From positions 1 to 64,000 of the forward strand of contig NZ_JAAHBQ010000019.1 in NCBI RefSeq assembly GCF_020144665.1: DNA of 64,000 bases, given 5' to 3'. The position numbers were made by a program, and so were the translations under genes. The notes beneath the pieces are model-generated. The model had not been told where the DNA came from, made no database searches, and worked only from the letters and a program-made list of their open reading frames with translations. This stretch comes from Oscillatoria salina IIICB1 (GTDB lineage Bacteria > Cyanobacteriota > Cyanobacteriia > Cyanobacteriales > SIO1D9). Below, one piece after another: positions 24,901 through 34,484 of this stretch (position 1 is the stretch's first letter; each line of letters begins with the position of its first letter).

Positions 24901-25647
24901 CTATAAACTAGGTTTTGAGTCCAAAACTTGGTTGATAAATTTTTGCATTTTCTCGTAATGAGAACCTTTCCAATAAATCTGGTGGCAGTCTTGACAGCGA
25001 TGGAATTCTTCGATTTCCAATCTAACTGTCGGTGGGATTTCTGCGCTAATTGCTTGTTTTTCCACTGCTTGTAATTGACCATTGCAGCGAATGCAACGTT
25101 GAAATGGTTTGACTAATTGAAACAAGTCGAAACGTTGCATTACTTCAGTTAATTGTTGTTCGGGTTTAGTTGAACGAACGTAATAACCATAGGTGACGAT
25201 ACTCCGCATTAATAAACCTTTATCGCGAGTGAGAAGAATGCGATTTTTGTCAGCAGAAATTGTGGCTAATTCTTCATCGTCGTAGTCGTTGCGGTAGAGA
25301 GTATCGAAGCCTAACATCCGTAAGGATGAACATAGTTTACCAAGATGAACGTCTAAGACAAAAGTAGGGTGTTCGGCTAAAGGAGGTCGAAGAGAGACGG
25401 TTGAATTATTTTGAGTCGAAATAGGATAAACTTGGATGCGATCGCCATCCGCAATCAAGTAGGAAAAATCTACTGACTCACCATTGACGACGATGGAGTC
25501 AACTTCGGGATGGGGAACGCCAAGACTCTCGATGGTATCTTTAATTGAACCCCTTTCTTTGAAATAATGGGAAAACTTGACACCTTTTTGCGACGGCGCT
25601 AAAAAGTAGTTGAGTTCGGCGAAGAATTGAAACTCGGCTGTACCCAT
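24901..25647 (-). CDS. Mut7-C RNase domain protein with N-terminal ubiquitin-like domain
   Basis: A 248-residue protein. Residues about 1-80 form a ubiquitin/ThiS-like fold (VNGESVDFSYLIADGDRIQVYP). Residues about 90-170 are a PIN-like Mut7-C RNase domain with acidic residues FVLDVHLGKL, YDDEEL and LTRDKGLL. Near the C-terminus is a zinc ribbon (CIRCNG and CQDC). Family members are predicted RNases; none of this exact type has a proven substrate that I know. Confidence 0.82.
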   Translation of the reverse strand: MGTAEFQFFAELNYFLAPSQKGVKFSHYFKERGSIKDTIESLGVPHPEVDSIVVNGESVDFSYLIADGDRIQVYPISTQNNSTVSLRPPLAEHPTFVLDVHLGKLCSSLRMLGFDTLYRNDYDDEELATISADKNRILLTRDKGLLMRSIVTYGYYVRSTKPEQQLTEVMQRFDLFQLVKPFQRCIRCNGQLQAVEKQAISAEIPPTVRLEIEEFHRCQDCHQIYWKGSHYEKMQKFINQVLDSKPSL

Positions 25648-25791
25648 AGCGAAAAACTGCTAAAATTGATTTGCTTGCCTGTAGTTTAGCCCTCTTCTCG
25701 TCGAAAAGCTGGTGTAGCTAGTTGTGGCTCTTCAGCACTCATGAAAAAGAAGAGTAAGTTTGATTCCTAAATAACTTTTTGTGTTAAAATT

Positions 25792-26577
25792 ATGTTGCAT
25801 TCGCGCCAACCAGACGGTTTGATTTGCATTACCCAAAACCATCACGCTTGGATTTCTGGTCAGTTAGCGCGAGTTTGGGGAAATGAAACGTTTGGCGAGT
25901 TTGCCCCTGCTACAGAGGTTTGTTTAGCTGCCGAACAACATGATATTGGTTGGTTACATTGGGAACAAAATCCGACTTTGAACCCGCAAACAGGTTATCC
26001 TTATCGCTTTTCACAACTTCCTACTTCCGTACATTTGGAAATTTGGACGAGTGCAAAACACCTCGCAGCACAATTTGGGAGATACGTCGCATTACTGGTT
26101 TCACTTCATGGTACGCGACTTTACGATCGCTATCGCAGTTGGGAAAATTCTCCTCAAGCTTCTCGTCTCGTGGAAGGTTTTTTGCAGCAAGAATCTATTT
26201 TTCAAGCAAAAATCTTGGCGAGCTTGACAAATGATGAGTTTTATGCTAAGGATTCAAAACCAGAAAGGATTAAGCGCAACCAAAAATTAATTGGGGTATG
26301 GGATGGACTCTCAATTATGTTTTGCGAAGGATTTGTCGGCGAGCAAGAAATTAGTGGAGTTCCGACTTCTAGAGGCGAAACTAGCTTAAAATTAACAAGG
26401 ACAGAAGATAAGCCCAAGCAAATAAAAATCTCGCCTTGGTGTTTTCAGCAAAGCGAGATTGACTTGGTCATAGAAGGAAAACTACTGCAAGAAAAGTTTA
26501 CTGACGAGACAGCAATGCGAGAAGCTTTGAGGAGTGCGAGATCGGTTACTCGTCAGCTTACTTTGAAACCAAATTAA
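25792..26577 (+). CDS. DUF3891 family protein
   Basis: A 261-residue soluble protein. It has the DUF3891 pattern with conserved His and Asp in EQHDIGWLHWE and SLHGTRLYDR, which suggests an HD-like metal-binding helical fold. The function of the family is unknown. The stop overlaps the convergent stop of the small exported protein gene by three bases. Confidence 0.8.
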   Translation: MLHSRQPDGLICITQNHHAWISGQLARVWGNETFGEFAPATEVCLAAEQHDIGWLHWEQNPTLNPQTGYPYRFSQLPTSVHLEIWTSAKHLAAQFGRYVALLVSLHGTRLYDRYRSWENSPQASRLVEGFLQQESIFQAKILASLTNDEFYAKDSKPERIKRNQKLIGVWDGLSIMFCEGFVGEQEISGVPTSRGETSLKLTRTEDKPKQIKISPWCFQQSEIDLVIEGKLLQEKFTDETAMREALRSARSVTRQLTLKPN

Positions 26578-26855
26578 TTATAATTGTCTAATTGGGGTTT
26601 AGTAAGATCGGCGCAATAACTGGGAGAGACAACCGAAGTGCGAATAGTTACCGCTTGTTTATCTGAATTAGGTAAAGTTTGGTTTTTGGGACGAACAACT
26701 ATTTGTTGACAAACTAAATGACTGCTACCTATACGGGCAAAGTCCCAGGTATAAGTAGTTATATCGGTATTTGTAGCTTGAGCCGAAGTTGTGGTTAAAG
26801 TAAGCAGTAAAGCTAAATTTAGTCCAACCAGCGCGAAAATTATTTTTCTCAACAT
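26574..26855 (-). CDS. Small exported protein, unknown function
   Basis: A 93-residue protein with a clear signal peptide (MLRKIIFALVGLNLALLLTL) and a likely cleavage after TSAQA. The mature part has two Cys (VCQQ and YCAD) that could form a disulphide in the periplasm. No family is recognised. Confidence 0.6.
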   Translation of the reverse strand: MLRKIIFALVGLNLALLLTLTTTSAQATNTDITTYTWDFARIGSSHLVCQQIVVRPKNQTLPNSDKQAVTIRTSVVSPSYCADLTKPQLDNYN

Positions 26856-27174
26856 AGCAGTAGATTAAGTTTAAAATTTGGTTTATGAGGTATTTGCCTT
26901 CATTCTCGCTAAGAAATCGAGTTTTGGCGATCCGGGAAATTACTAAAATTTAAGGAACCATTTCCCTACATATCTCTACATCAGCGATCGCCCGAATTTC
27001 GGTAATTGAGGTAACAATCAGTCTCCAGCATAGCCTCTCCTACTGACACGCTACTCTTATAGGCTACTTCACACAGCCCCGAACTTGGTGAAAACAGCAA
27101 GCCGAAAATACTGGACTAGACTAGATCCGAAAATCCCACGACTTAGCGCGGTATACTCTTTTCCAGTGTTAAGG
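26856..27174. other. Gene-free region, unexplained
   Basis: About 320 bases with no supported open frame. The part 27040-27170 has a less AT-rich composition than neighbouring intergenic DNA and contains several partial inverted repeats (for example around CTAGTCTAG near 27115). It could hold a non-coding RNA on the minus strand, but I could not match it to 6S RNA, tmRNA, RNase P RNA or SRP RNA. Confidence 0.3.
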
Positions 27175-29133
27175 CTAACCTTCATCCTCAGCTAAAGTAA
27201 TCAAAGCATCATCGAGAGAAAGAAACAAACGTCGGTCTAACTTCGGTAATAAATTAATCCCGTAATTTTTTTCTCTAATCCCAATTTCTGAATTAATTCT
27301 CACACCAAGACAAATTTCATCTCGCGATTGAGCCGCAAGTACGCAATCAGCAAAAGTCACTTGTCTGACCACTTCTTCTGGAAAATACAGAGAAATTGGC
27401 TTAATATAAAGTTCGCTTCCATCCGCCGAAAATAAATCGAGATAGATTGACATAACATCAGGTTCTTGTGAAACCTGAGCTAAAATTTTAGAAACAAACT
27501 GATTCGACAACAGAAAATCTTTAACACCTGCCTTCACAACCAAGTCAGTATCTTCGGTATTAATAATTTCGGCAATCAAGTCCGTCATTACTTTGTTGGC
27601 AGTTTGAGCTGTATATTCTCGGAAGATTTGCCGTAATTCTAACAAAATTGTTAGAGTTTTGGCATCTATTTCTTCGGCTTTTTTACCGCTTCCCGCCAAA
27701 ATTGCGATACTATCAAACTCATAGGGACAGAGAGTTTTTAATTGTTCAATAGAATCAACATTTACTTCTTTTACCTGTAAATTAACATCCGGATAAGCTT
27801 TAGCAATTTGGTCAAATTTAGCTTTGATTTCGTCAGTTAAATCTCTGACTACCAGATTAACTTGAGAACCTGGAATTACATACTTAGCATATTCTCCTAA
27901 AGCAATTGCAGTTTTGTTATTCCAACCAATTAAAAGATACTTTTCCATCTTTCTCTCGGCAACTTTTAACTCATCTTGATAACCAATTTCTCTTGGTTGT
28001 ACTGTAGGTTCGGGATAAAATTCAATTGCGGAGTCATCTTCTGCTAAAACAATCGCTTCGTCATTATTAGCTAAGACATAATCTTTGGGGGGGTTTAGCA
28101 TTAAACTTCCATCTATTTGACGTACTCCCAATGGTATAGTACCTGGTAAATGAAACTGTAATTTACTAAAAGATATATTTTTCCAACCCAAGGTTGGACG
28201 ATAAAAATAAAACTCGTTTCCTTCAAAACCTACTAAGTTTAAATAAACTGTTGCTAATCCGACATTGCGTGAAGTTTGGACTAAAATACGAGCTAAAATA
28301 TCAGCTTCATTAAGAGTAGTGACCACTCCGGGAGCTATCGTTTCGGCGAGACGGCGATATTGTTCTGAATGTATTTCTACAACAATTGATGGCAATTTTA
28401 CTTCTTCATTAGCGGCGACGACTGCTAAGATTGCTTTAACTACTCTCGAATCCGATAAACTTTTAAAATCTTCCAAATCTGCACCTTTAGCTTCATTCAA
28501 AATGATTACTGATTTGGCATCATTTACTCCTACTTTTTTGAGATTTTTTAAGTTAGTAACTGAACCATTACGAGTAACTAAACGAGTTGTTTTAAAGTCA
28601 GCTATATTGTTCCGAAAAAAATCATCCATTACTTCTTTATCTTCTTCAGCTAGGATAACAATTACCGCATCTTCTTCTGATTCATTAGCAACTATTAACT
28701 CTTCGATAATATCGCTAATTCTGTCAGTAAACCCAAGGATTAAAGTATGGTCTTTTTCGACAACAATACTCTTGCCTTTACGCAACATTAATAGTTGTTC
28801 TTCAAAAGTTTGGGTGACAAAAGCAACCAGGCTGGAAAAGAAAATTAAACCAATAAAAATGGCGAATACTCCGACAATTTTAGCTGCAAAATTAGCGTCA
28901 TCTCCTACATCTCTTAAGCCAATAAGTTGCACAAATACTTCCCAAAGAATATCGGGAGAACCTTCATTGGGGAATATTAGTTCGACCATATAGCGAACTA
29001 AAGTCATGAGGACAAAAGCGGCGAAAAATGCTGATAATAATGCTAAGAAAACAGCAAAGCCTCCTTGGGACATAAAATTATCAAATTGGTAGCGGAGGCG
29101 CTTTTTCAAGGATAAGTTGTCTTGGGAATCCAT
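27175..29133 (-). CDS. CASTOR/POLLUX-like ion channel with RCK-type domains
   Basis: A 652-residue protein. Two or more membrane helices lie in the first 130 residues (including FAVFLALLSAFFAAFVLM and FAIFIGLIFFSSLVAFV), followed by two NAD-binding regulator-of-conductance-like domains. The first starts at about 140 (HTLILGFTDRISDIIEELI) and the second at about 390 (KYLLIGWNNKTAIALGEYA). The layout is that of the CASTOR/POLLUX/DMI1 group of Ca2+/K+ channels, with bacterial homologues in cyanobacteria. The ion and ligand are unknown. The ATG at 29131-29133 is preferred over a TTG seven codons upstream. Confidence 0.82.
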   Translation of the reverse strand: MDSQDNLSLKKRLRYQFDNFMSQGGFAVFLALLSAFFAAFVLMTLVRYMVELIFPNEGSPDILWEVFVQLIGLRDVGDDANFAAKIVGVFAIFIGLIFFSSLVAFVTQTFEEQLLMLRKGKSIVVEKDHTLILGFTDRISDIIEELIVANESEEDAVIVILAEEDKEVMDDFFRNNIADFKTTRLVTRNGSVTNLKNLKKVGVNDAKSVIILNEAKGADLEDFKSLSDSRVVKAILAVVAANEEVKLPSIVVEIHSEQYRRLAETIAPGVVTTLNEADILARILVQTSRNVGLATVYLNLVGFEGNEFYFYRPTLGWKNISFSKLQFHLPGTIPLGVRQIDGSLMLNPPKDYVLANNDEAIVLAEDDSAIEFYPEPTVQPREIGYQDELKVAERKMEKYLLIGWNNKTAIALGEYAKYVIPGSQVNLVVRDLTDEIKAKFDQIAKAYPDVNLQVKEVNVDSIEQLKTLCPYEFDSIAILAGSGKKAEEIDAKTLTILLELRQIFREYTAQTANKVMTDLIAEIINTEDTDLVVKAGVKDFLLSNQFVSKILAQVSQEPDVMSIYLDLFSADGSELYIKPISLYFPEEVVRQVTFADCVLAAQSRDEICLGVRINSEIGIREKNYGINLLPKLDRRLFLSLDDALITLAEDEG

Positions 29134-29384
29134 AAGCGAGTAATTTTTTTTCAAAACACAAGTTTAGTTTCGATCTTTATATTTTATCGTGAAACAAGAA
29201 ATCAGGAAAGTGTTTTTTCTCTAATTAATTTTTTCAAAGACAAAATTCAATTTTTGATGACATTTATAGCTAAAAATAGTTAAGTTTAGGGGCAAAAGCT
29301 AGAAGCTGTTTTAGCTTAGTTAGGAAAAAGCGAGCTTGGCGATCGCTGCTAATTTCTATGTAGTCGAAAATCTCTCGTCCAAAG

Positions 29385-30998
29385 TTATTTGCCAAATTTT
29401 TGTTTTACCCTAGCAACTAAAATGTCTACTTCGGGTAATCTTAACTGCGTCACAAACAAGATAAAAATTCCTAAACCGACAATCGTACCAATTCCCAATT
29501 GTAACAATTGCAGCAGAAAAGTATCCGTACCAAAAGCAGAAGCAAAACTCCAACTAGCACTAAAACTCGCTAAGCCAGCAACTAAACTACCTCCAGTTAA
29601 AGCTAATAAAATCAAACTCCACTCTAGTAAAGGTAAACCATTTAAGCGACGGTGTAAAATTGCTAACATCACAATAATTGAAGTAACATTTACCCCAATA
29701 GTTGCTAGCACTAAACCAGGTGTAGCAAAAGCTTGAACTAAAAAATAATCTAAAACAGCATTAAGCAAAATATTTGCCATACTGATTTGAAAAGGAGTTT
29801 TGCCATCTCCTAAAGCATAAAAGACTCTCACCAAAACATCTCTACCCAGATAAAAGAACATCCCTAAACCATAAACAATTAATACGGGTGCGACGATCGC
29901 CGATGCCTCCTCGCCAAAGGCAAATCTTTGGTAAACTACTCGCACAATGGGAAATCCGAGGGCAACAAATAAAGCAGTTAAAGGTAACATTGTCAAGGCA
30001 GTCAGCAATAAACCTTGACGAATGCGGATTTTGAGTTGCTGCCAATTTTCCGGGGCGGCAAGTCGAGAAAAAATCGGCAGCATCGGCACTAAAATCATGT
30101 TAGAAATAATGCCTAGGGGTGTGAGGACGATAAAGTTGGCATAGCGTAGCGCTGCCGCCGCATTTTCGATGTAGGAAGCGAAAAATAAGTCCGTATAAAC
30201 ATTAACGTGAAGCATTCCGGAGGAAAAAGTGGCGGGAATCATCACTTTCATCACCTCTTTGACTCCAGAATTACCCAAGTTAAAGCGCAAGCGTAATGTC
30301 CCCAAACCCGATCGCCATTGGGCGATTAATTGAGCAAACCATTGCCAAACTCCGCCAGCTAAAGTTGCTCCGGCGAGTAAAATTGCCCCAAATTTAAGAT
30401 ACTGAGGAGCGTTAATATCTACACCGAGGAAAAAGACTAACCAACCAATCCCAAGCAAAATTGCCAAACTGGAAAATACGGGGCTGAGACTAGGTAGCCA
30501 ATATCGATCTGAGGCGTTGAGAGTGCCGAAACCAATGCCAATTAATCCTGCTAAAACTGCTAAAGGAGCCATAATTTGTAATTGCAGGATAGCAAGATTC
30601 CTTACTTCTAAGCCCTCAGCCGTAGCGCTTAAACCAGGGGCGACAAGATCGATACAAGTCGGGGCAAAAACATACAGCGCGATCGCCACTAACAACAAAG
30701 TTCCACCGACTATTGTCGTTACTGTCTCGACAATTGGTGCTGTTTCTGATTGGTTGCGTCTAGCTAAGACGCTGACTAAAGCACTATGAAACGGACCGTT
30801 AATCCCGCCCAACAAAACCAGTAAAAAGCCGGGGATCACGTAAGCAAAAGCATAAGCATTAACCACCGGACCGACACCAAAAGCCGCCGCGATCGCTTGT
30901 TCGCGAAATAAGCCAAATACTTTACTAATTAGCGTCGCTGCTGCCACAATCGAGGCAATGCTAGCTAGAGAACGAGTTGGTTTCTTGTTTACAGCCAC
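29385..30998 (-). CDS. murJ: Lipid II flippase MurJ
   Basis: MurJ moves lipid II across the inner membrane for peptidoglycan synthesis. The 537-residue MOP-superfamily protein has about 14 membrane helices. It starts SIASIVAAATLISKVFGLFREQ, the typical N-terminus with the conserved Arg, and has the REQAIAAAFG and DVLVRVFYALGDGKTPF blocks. The start is GTG; no in-frame ATG exists near the N-terminus. Confidence 0.95.
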   Translation of the reverse strand: MAVNKKPTRSLASIASIVAAATLISKVFGLFREQAIAAAFGVGPVVNAYAFAYVIPGFLLVLLGGINGPFHSALVSVLARRNQSETAPIVETVTTIVGGTLLLVAIALYVFAPTCIDLVAPGLSATAEGLEVRNLAILQLQIMAPLAVLAGLIGIGFGTLNASDRYWLPSLSPVFSSLAILLGIGWLVFFLGVDINAPQYLKFGAILLAGATLAGGVWQWFAQLIAQWRSGLGTLRLRFNLGNSGVKEVMKVMIPATFSSGMLHVNVYTDLFFASYIENAAAALRYANFIVLTPLGIISNMILVPMLPIFSRLAAPENWQQLKIRIRQGLLLTALTMLPLTALFVALGFPIVRVVYQRFAFGEEASAIVAPVLIVYGLGMFFYLGRDVLVRVFYALGDGKTPFQISMANILLNAVLDYFLVQAFATPGLVLATIGVNVTSIIVMLAILHRRLNGLPLLEWSLILLALTGGSLVAGLASFSASWSFASAFGTDTFLLQLLQLGIGTIVGLGIFILFVTQLRLPEVDILVARVKQKFGK

Positions 30999-31196
30999 AA
31001 GCAGTTACAATAGGATCTCACTAAAGTCCTTCAATACATTACATTTAATCGCGTTAAAGTCAACGATCGCTACTGAAGATTTTTTTAGCTTTGGTTTAGT
31101 GGTGGCGATCGCTGACTACTCACTCCTGAAAAAATACCGCTTAACCCGATCTAGCCCTAATCTTCAAGTTAAATTAACTAAAATTTATCTTCCATA

Positions 31197-31964
31197 ATGA
31201 CTTCTCAGCTAATTTATCAATATCCCCCTCTAATGAGTGGAATTTTGCTCAAACGTTATCAGCGCTTTTTCGCCGATATCGAACTAACTTCCGGAGAAAT
31301 TATTACTGCTCATTGTCCAAATACAGGTCCAATGACTGATGTGTGTATTCCTGGGAGTTTAGTACAGGTATCAAAAAGCGATAATCCTAAACGTAAGTTA
31401 GCTTATACCTGGGAAATGATTAAACTGGAGCGAACTTGGGTAGGAGTTAATACAAATTTGCCGAATCGAGTTGTGAAACTGGCTTTAGAAAGGCAATTAT
31501 TTCCTGAATTAGCTGACAGTTATACTCAAATACTTCCCGAAGTTATTTATGGAAAAAACAAAAAAAGTCGTGTCGATTTCTTTCTTCCTAGCAGTCAAAA
31601 AAATATTTATTTAGAAGTAAAAAATGTCACTTGGGCGCAAGGCAAACTAGCTTTATTTCCCGATACAGTAACGACGAGAGGACAAAAACATTTGCAAGAG
31701 TTAGTCGAATTACTACCCGAATTTCGTTCAGTAATGCTTTATTTTATCAATCGCAGCGATTGTACCAGCTTTGCTCCGGGAGAAATTGCCGATCCTGTTT
31801 ACGGAGAATTATTGCGTCAGGCGATCGCGCGAGGGTTAGAAGTTTTACCTCTACGCTTTGAAGTTACGCCCAAAGCAATCTCCTATTTAGGAAAAGCAGA
31901 TTTGTTGCTCCAACAACCCGATCCCCAACCAAAGAAAATTAAACAGGAGAGAGAATTAAGTTAG
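31197..31964 (+). CDS. sfsA: DNA/RNA nuclease SfsA
   Basis: A 255-residue SfsA protein. The N-terminal OB-like part has AHCPNTGPMTDVCIPGS, and the C-terminal PD-(D/E)XK-like nuclease core has SRVDFFLP, YLEVKNVTWA (catalytic Glu and Lys) and DTVTTRGQKHLQEL. SfsA was named for sugar fermentation stimulation; nuclease activity is reported for the E. coli protein. Length and order fit well. Confidence 0.93.
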   Translation: MTSQLIYQYPPLMSGILLKRYQRFFADIELTSGEIITAHCPNTGPMTDVCIPGSLVQVSKSDNPKRKLAYTWEMIKLERTWVGVNTNLPNRVVKLALERQLFPELADSYTQILPEVIYGKNKKSRVDFFLPSSQKNIYLEVKNVTWAQGKLALFPDTVTTRGQKHLQELVELLPEFRSVMLYFINRSDCTSFAPGEIADPVYGELLRQAIARGLEVLPLRFEVTPKAISYLGKADLLLQQPDPQPKKIKQERELS

Positions 31965-32142
31965 ACAATAGTAAAATAAAATAATTAGCGTTCAATAGCT
32001 GAGATCGTGTCCGGTAAAATACCAAGAAAATCTTGATTATGCCCCGAAAAGTAAAATCGCGGGAGAAATAAACTTTCCCAACGCGGGTTAACTTTTGGGA
32101 CAGGAAATTTGTCGGAAATGATTTTCTACATCGGGAGCATTA

Positions 32143-32787
32143 ATGACACAAAAAATTAACAACCTACTTATTTATCTACTATTGCTACTGACAGGGATAG
32201 CAGGGTGCAATTCCGTTGTCCCTCAAGCCCAAGAAACTAAAGCCCAGATAGAAATTCCTCAAGCAAGTTGGCACGAAATCTCCGGTAACGGAGTTGTTTT
32301 AGAATTACCTCAAGATTATTTTGGTGGGAATCCTCGCACAGAAATCGACGAAATTACTAGCCAACTGAAAACGATCGCTCCCATTTACGAAGAAAAAATT
32401 ACCGAAATCAAACAAAACTCTCACGCGATCGCGCTTTTAGCTTTCGATCGTACCAGTGGAAAAGCCCAAATCCCCACAAATGTCAATATCACTACAGATC
32501 GCTCTGCTCCAGAGGAGACAATAGAAGATTATTTGGATCGGCTAACTACTCAACTATCCTCGCTGTATCGTATTCAGGATCAAAAGTTGCTCTCTCTAGA
32601 AGATTATCAAGCCGGACGTATTGTCGCGGAAGCGGAAATCAATCAAACTAGGATCAAACAACTTTTCTATACTATTAAAAATGACGATACTTTTTGGATC
32701 GTTACCTATACGACCACAGCAGAGCAATTTGAGCGACGCTTGCCAGATTTCGAGAAAAGCATGAGGACTTTGAAAATTACCTCTTGA
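32143..32787 (+). CDS. Lipoprotein, unknown function (PsbP-like size)
   Basis: A 214-residue protein with a lipoprotein signal peptide ending in LTGIAGC (lipobox). The mature part has an alternating strand pattern and ends with WIVTYTTTAEQFERRLPDF, a phrase also common in PsbP-like and related cyanobacterial lipoproteins that capture stress- or photosystem-related roles. I cannot assign it firmly. It is 61 nt upstream of nadK on the same strand and may be co-transcribed. Confidence 0.65.
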   Translation: MTQKINNLLIYLLLLLTGIAGCNSVVPQAQETKAQIEIPQASWHEISGNGVVLELPQDYFGGNPRTEIDEITSQLKTIAPIYEEKITEIKQNSHAIALLAFDRTSGKAQIPTNVNITTDRSAPEETIEDYLDRLTTQLSSLYRIQDQKLLSLEDYQAGRIVAEAEINQTRIKQLFYTIKNDDTFWIVTYTTTAEQFERRLPDFEKSMRTLKITS

Positions 32788-32848
32788 ATAACTATGGTTC
32801 GATTGCTAATTGCTCGATGACCAAGAAAGAATAAGAAGGACAGCGATC

Positions 32849-33778
32849 GTGCAGCTTAAGCAAGTCATTATCGTACACAAAGCAGGAAGTTCCCAAGGTA
32901 AAGCTTGGGCGGAAAAATGTGCCGCTTTTCTAGAAGCACGTTCTTGTCAAGTATTGATGGGACCGAGTGGTTTTAAGGATAATCCTTATCCGGTGTTTCT
33001 CGCTTCTAGCCATTCGCAAATCGATTTAGGAATAGTCTTAGGTGGTGATGGGAGTGCGCTAGCCGCCGCGAGGCATTTAGCCCCCGAAGGAATTCCCATT
33101 TTGGCAGTTAACGTCGGCGGACATCTTGGTTTTCTTACCGAACCTTTTGAGGAGTTTAAGGATTTCGAGCAAGTTTTGGATCGTTTGCAAGAAGATCGCT
33201 ATGCAGTTCAAAGGCGAATGATGTTGCAAGCACGTTTATTATCAGGCGATCGCCTCGAACCTGAATTTGAAAGCGATCGCTTTCTCTGTCTTAATGAAAT
33301 GTGTATTAAACCTGCTAGCATCGACCGAATGCCCACGTCAATCTTAGAAATGGAGGTTGATGGGGAGGTAGTCGATCAATATCACGGTGATGGCTTATTG
33401 GTAGCGACTCCTACAGGTTCGACTTGTTATACTGCTTCGGCTAATGGTTCGATTATGCACCCAGGAATGGAGGCGATCGCCATTACTCCAATTTGTCCTC
33501 TAAGTCTTTCTAGTCGCTCTTTGATTCTACCTTCGGGTTCGGTAGTTAATGTTTGGCCTCTCGGAGACTACGAACTGAATACTAAACTTTGGACTGACGG
33601 CGTTTTAGCTACCAGTATTTGGCCCGGACAGCGTGTTTCTGTCCGCATGGCTGATTGTCAAGCTAAATTTATTATTCTTCGCGAAAATCACTCTTTTTAC
33701 CAAACTCTACGCGAAAAATTACAATGGGCGGGAGCGAGAGTCCCCTACACTGAAAGTTACCGCATTAATGGGAAATGA
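32849..33778 (+). CDS. nadK: NAD kinase
   Basis: NadK makes NADP from NAD and ATP or polyphosphate in the cytoplasm. The GGDG motif is at residues 65-68 (GIVLGGDGSALAAARH), and the block GDGLLVATPTGSTCYTASANG is complete. The GTG at 32849 is chosen: AAGAAGGA lies just upstream and the protein then begins MQLKQVIIVHKAGSSQ, the usual N-terminus of one of the two cyanobacterial NAD kinases. A longer TTG-started frame from 32810 has no support. Confidence 0.93.
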   Translation: MQLKQVIIVHKAGSSQGKAWAEKCAAFLEARSCQVLMGPSGFKDNPYPVFLASSHSQIDLGIVLGGDGSALAAARHLAPEGIPILAVNVGGHLGFLTEPFEEFKDFEQVLDRLQEDRYAVQRRMMLQARLLSGDRLEPEFESDRFLCLNEMCIKPASIDRMPTSILEMEVDGEVVDQYHGDGLLVATPTGSTCYTASANGSIMHPGMEAIAITPICPLSLSSRSLILPSGSVVNVWPLGDYELNTKLWTDGVLATSIWPGQRVSVRMADCQAKFIILRENHSFYQTLREKLQWAGARVPYTESYRINGK

Positions 33779-33885
33779 GGGGACTGGGGACTGGGGACTG
33801 GGGACTGGGGACTGGGGACAGGGGACTGGGGACTGGGGACAGGGGACTGGGGATTGGGGACTGGGGACTGGGGATTGGGAGACAA
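33779..33885. repeat. G-rich heptamer array (GGGGACT)
   Basis: About 14-15 tandem units of GGGGACT with a few GGGGACA and GGGGATT variants begin right after the nadK stop codon. The regular runs of four G with three-base spacers could form G-quadruplexes on the plus strand. Open frames in this stretch are translations of the repeat. Confidence 0.95.
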
Positions 33886-33913
33886 GACAAACTGATGCGG
33901 CTACGTGATAACT

Positions 33914-33953
33914 AAAAAAGCCTGCCACCCCTAATTGGTGACAGGCTTTTTTT
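33914..33953 (-). terminator. Terminator of tRNA-fMet copy 1 (bidirectional)
   Basis: A ten-base stem (GCCTGTCACC with GGTGGCAGGC, seen on the minus strand) is flanked by A and T runs on both sides. It begins seven bases after the tRNA end. A diverged copy sits at 34288-34324. Confidence 0.88.
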
Positions 33954-33959
33954 GCTTAG

Positions 33960-34033
<74 letters not shown>

Positions 34034-34044
34034 TCGCCTTTCTT

Positions 34045-34073
34045 ACTATAACAAACAGTAAGCTAGATGACAA
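34045..34073 (-). promoter_or_regulatory. Sigma-70-type promoter of tRNA-fMet copy 1
   Basis: On the minus strand, TTGTCA (34068-34073) and TATAGT (34045-34050) are separated by exactly 17 bases and lie just before the tRNA start at 34033. This is a near-consensus promoter. Confidence 0.75.
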
Positions 34074-34111
34074 CTTTTATACCAAATTAATTTGTATCGG
34101 TCAGAAATCTT

Positions 34112-34200
34112 GGGGATTGGGGATTGGGGATTGGGGATTGGGGATTGGGGATTGGGGATTGGGGATTGGGGATTGGGGATTGGGGATTGGGGATTGGGGG
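34112..34200. repeat. G-rich heptamer array (GGGGATT)
   Basis: Twelve to thirteen nearly perfect tandem units of GGGGATT lie between the two initiator tRNA copies, with G-quadruplex potential on the plus strand. Confidence 0.95.
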
Positions 34201-34212
34201 GACAACGGGGAT

Positions 34213-34287
34213 AAACTTGTAACTGATAACTGTTCCCTGCTAACTGATAACTGTTCCCTGATAACTGATAACTGTTCCCTGTTCACT
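34213..34287. repeat. Tandem repeats of TAACTGATAACTGTTCCCTG type
   Basis: About three to four imperfect units of a 20-base motif made of TAACTGATAACTG and TTCCCTG fill the space up to the terminator of tRNA copy 2. Confidence 0.85.
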
Positions 34288-34324
34288 GAAAAAGCCTGCC
34301 ACCTTGAACCAGTGACAGGCTTTT
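34288..34324 (-). terminator. Terminator of tRNA-fMet copy 2
   Basis: The hairpin (GCCTGTCAC paired with GTGGCAGGC on the minus strand) has flanking A/T runs, ten bases after the tRNA end. It is homologous to 33914-33953 but the loop differs. Confidence 0.85.
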
Positions 34325-34333
34325 CCTGATGAG

Positions 34334-34407
<74 letters not shown>

Positions 34408-34418
34408 TCGTTTTTCTT

Positions 34419-34448
34419 AGTATAACAAACAAGTAAGCTAAATAACAA
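34419..34448 (-). promoter_or_regulatory. Sigma-70-type promoter of tRNA-fMet copy 2
   Basis: On the minus strand, TTGTTA (34443-34448) and TATACT (34419-34424) are 18 bases apart, in the same position as the promoter of copy 1 but with a weaker -35 box and longer spacer. Confidence 0.65.
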
Positions 34449-34484
34449 CTTTTATCCCAAATTAGTTTGCATCGGACAGAAATC

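Noticed and set aside
26990-27174. 6S RNA, tmRNA, RNase P RNA or SRP RNA
   Set aside because: None of the conserved blocks of these RNAs could be found.
28265-28993. 242-codon open frame on the plus strand
   Set aside because: It lies wholly inside the channel gene in antisense; its Ser/Thr-rich composition is what an antisense shadow gives.
33633-33928. Open frames on both strands with Gly-Thr-Gly-Asp-Trp or Pro-Gln-Ser-Pro repeats
   Set aside because: They translate the GGGGACT heptamer array and the 3' end of nadK in another frame.
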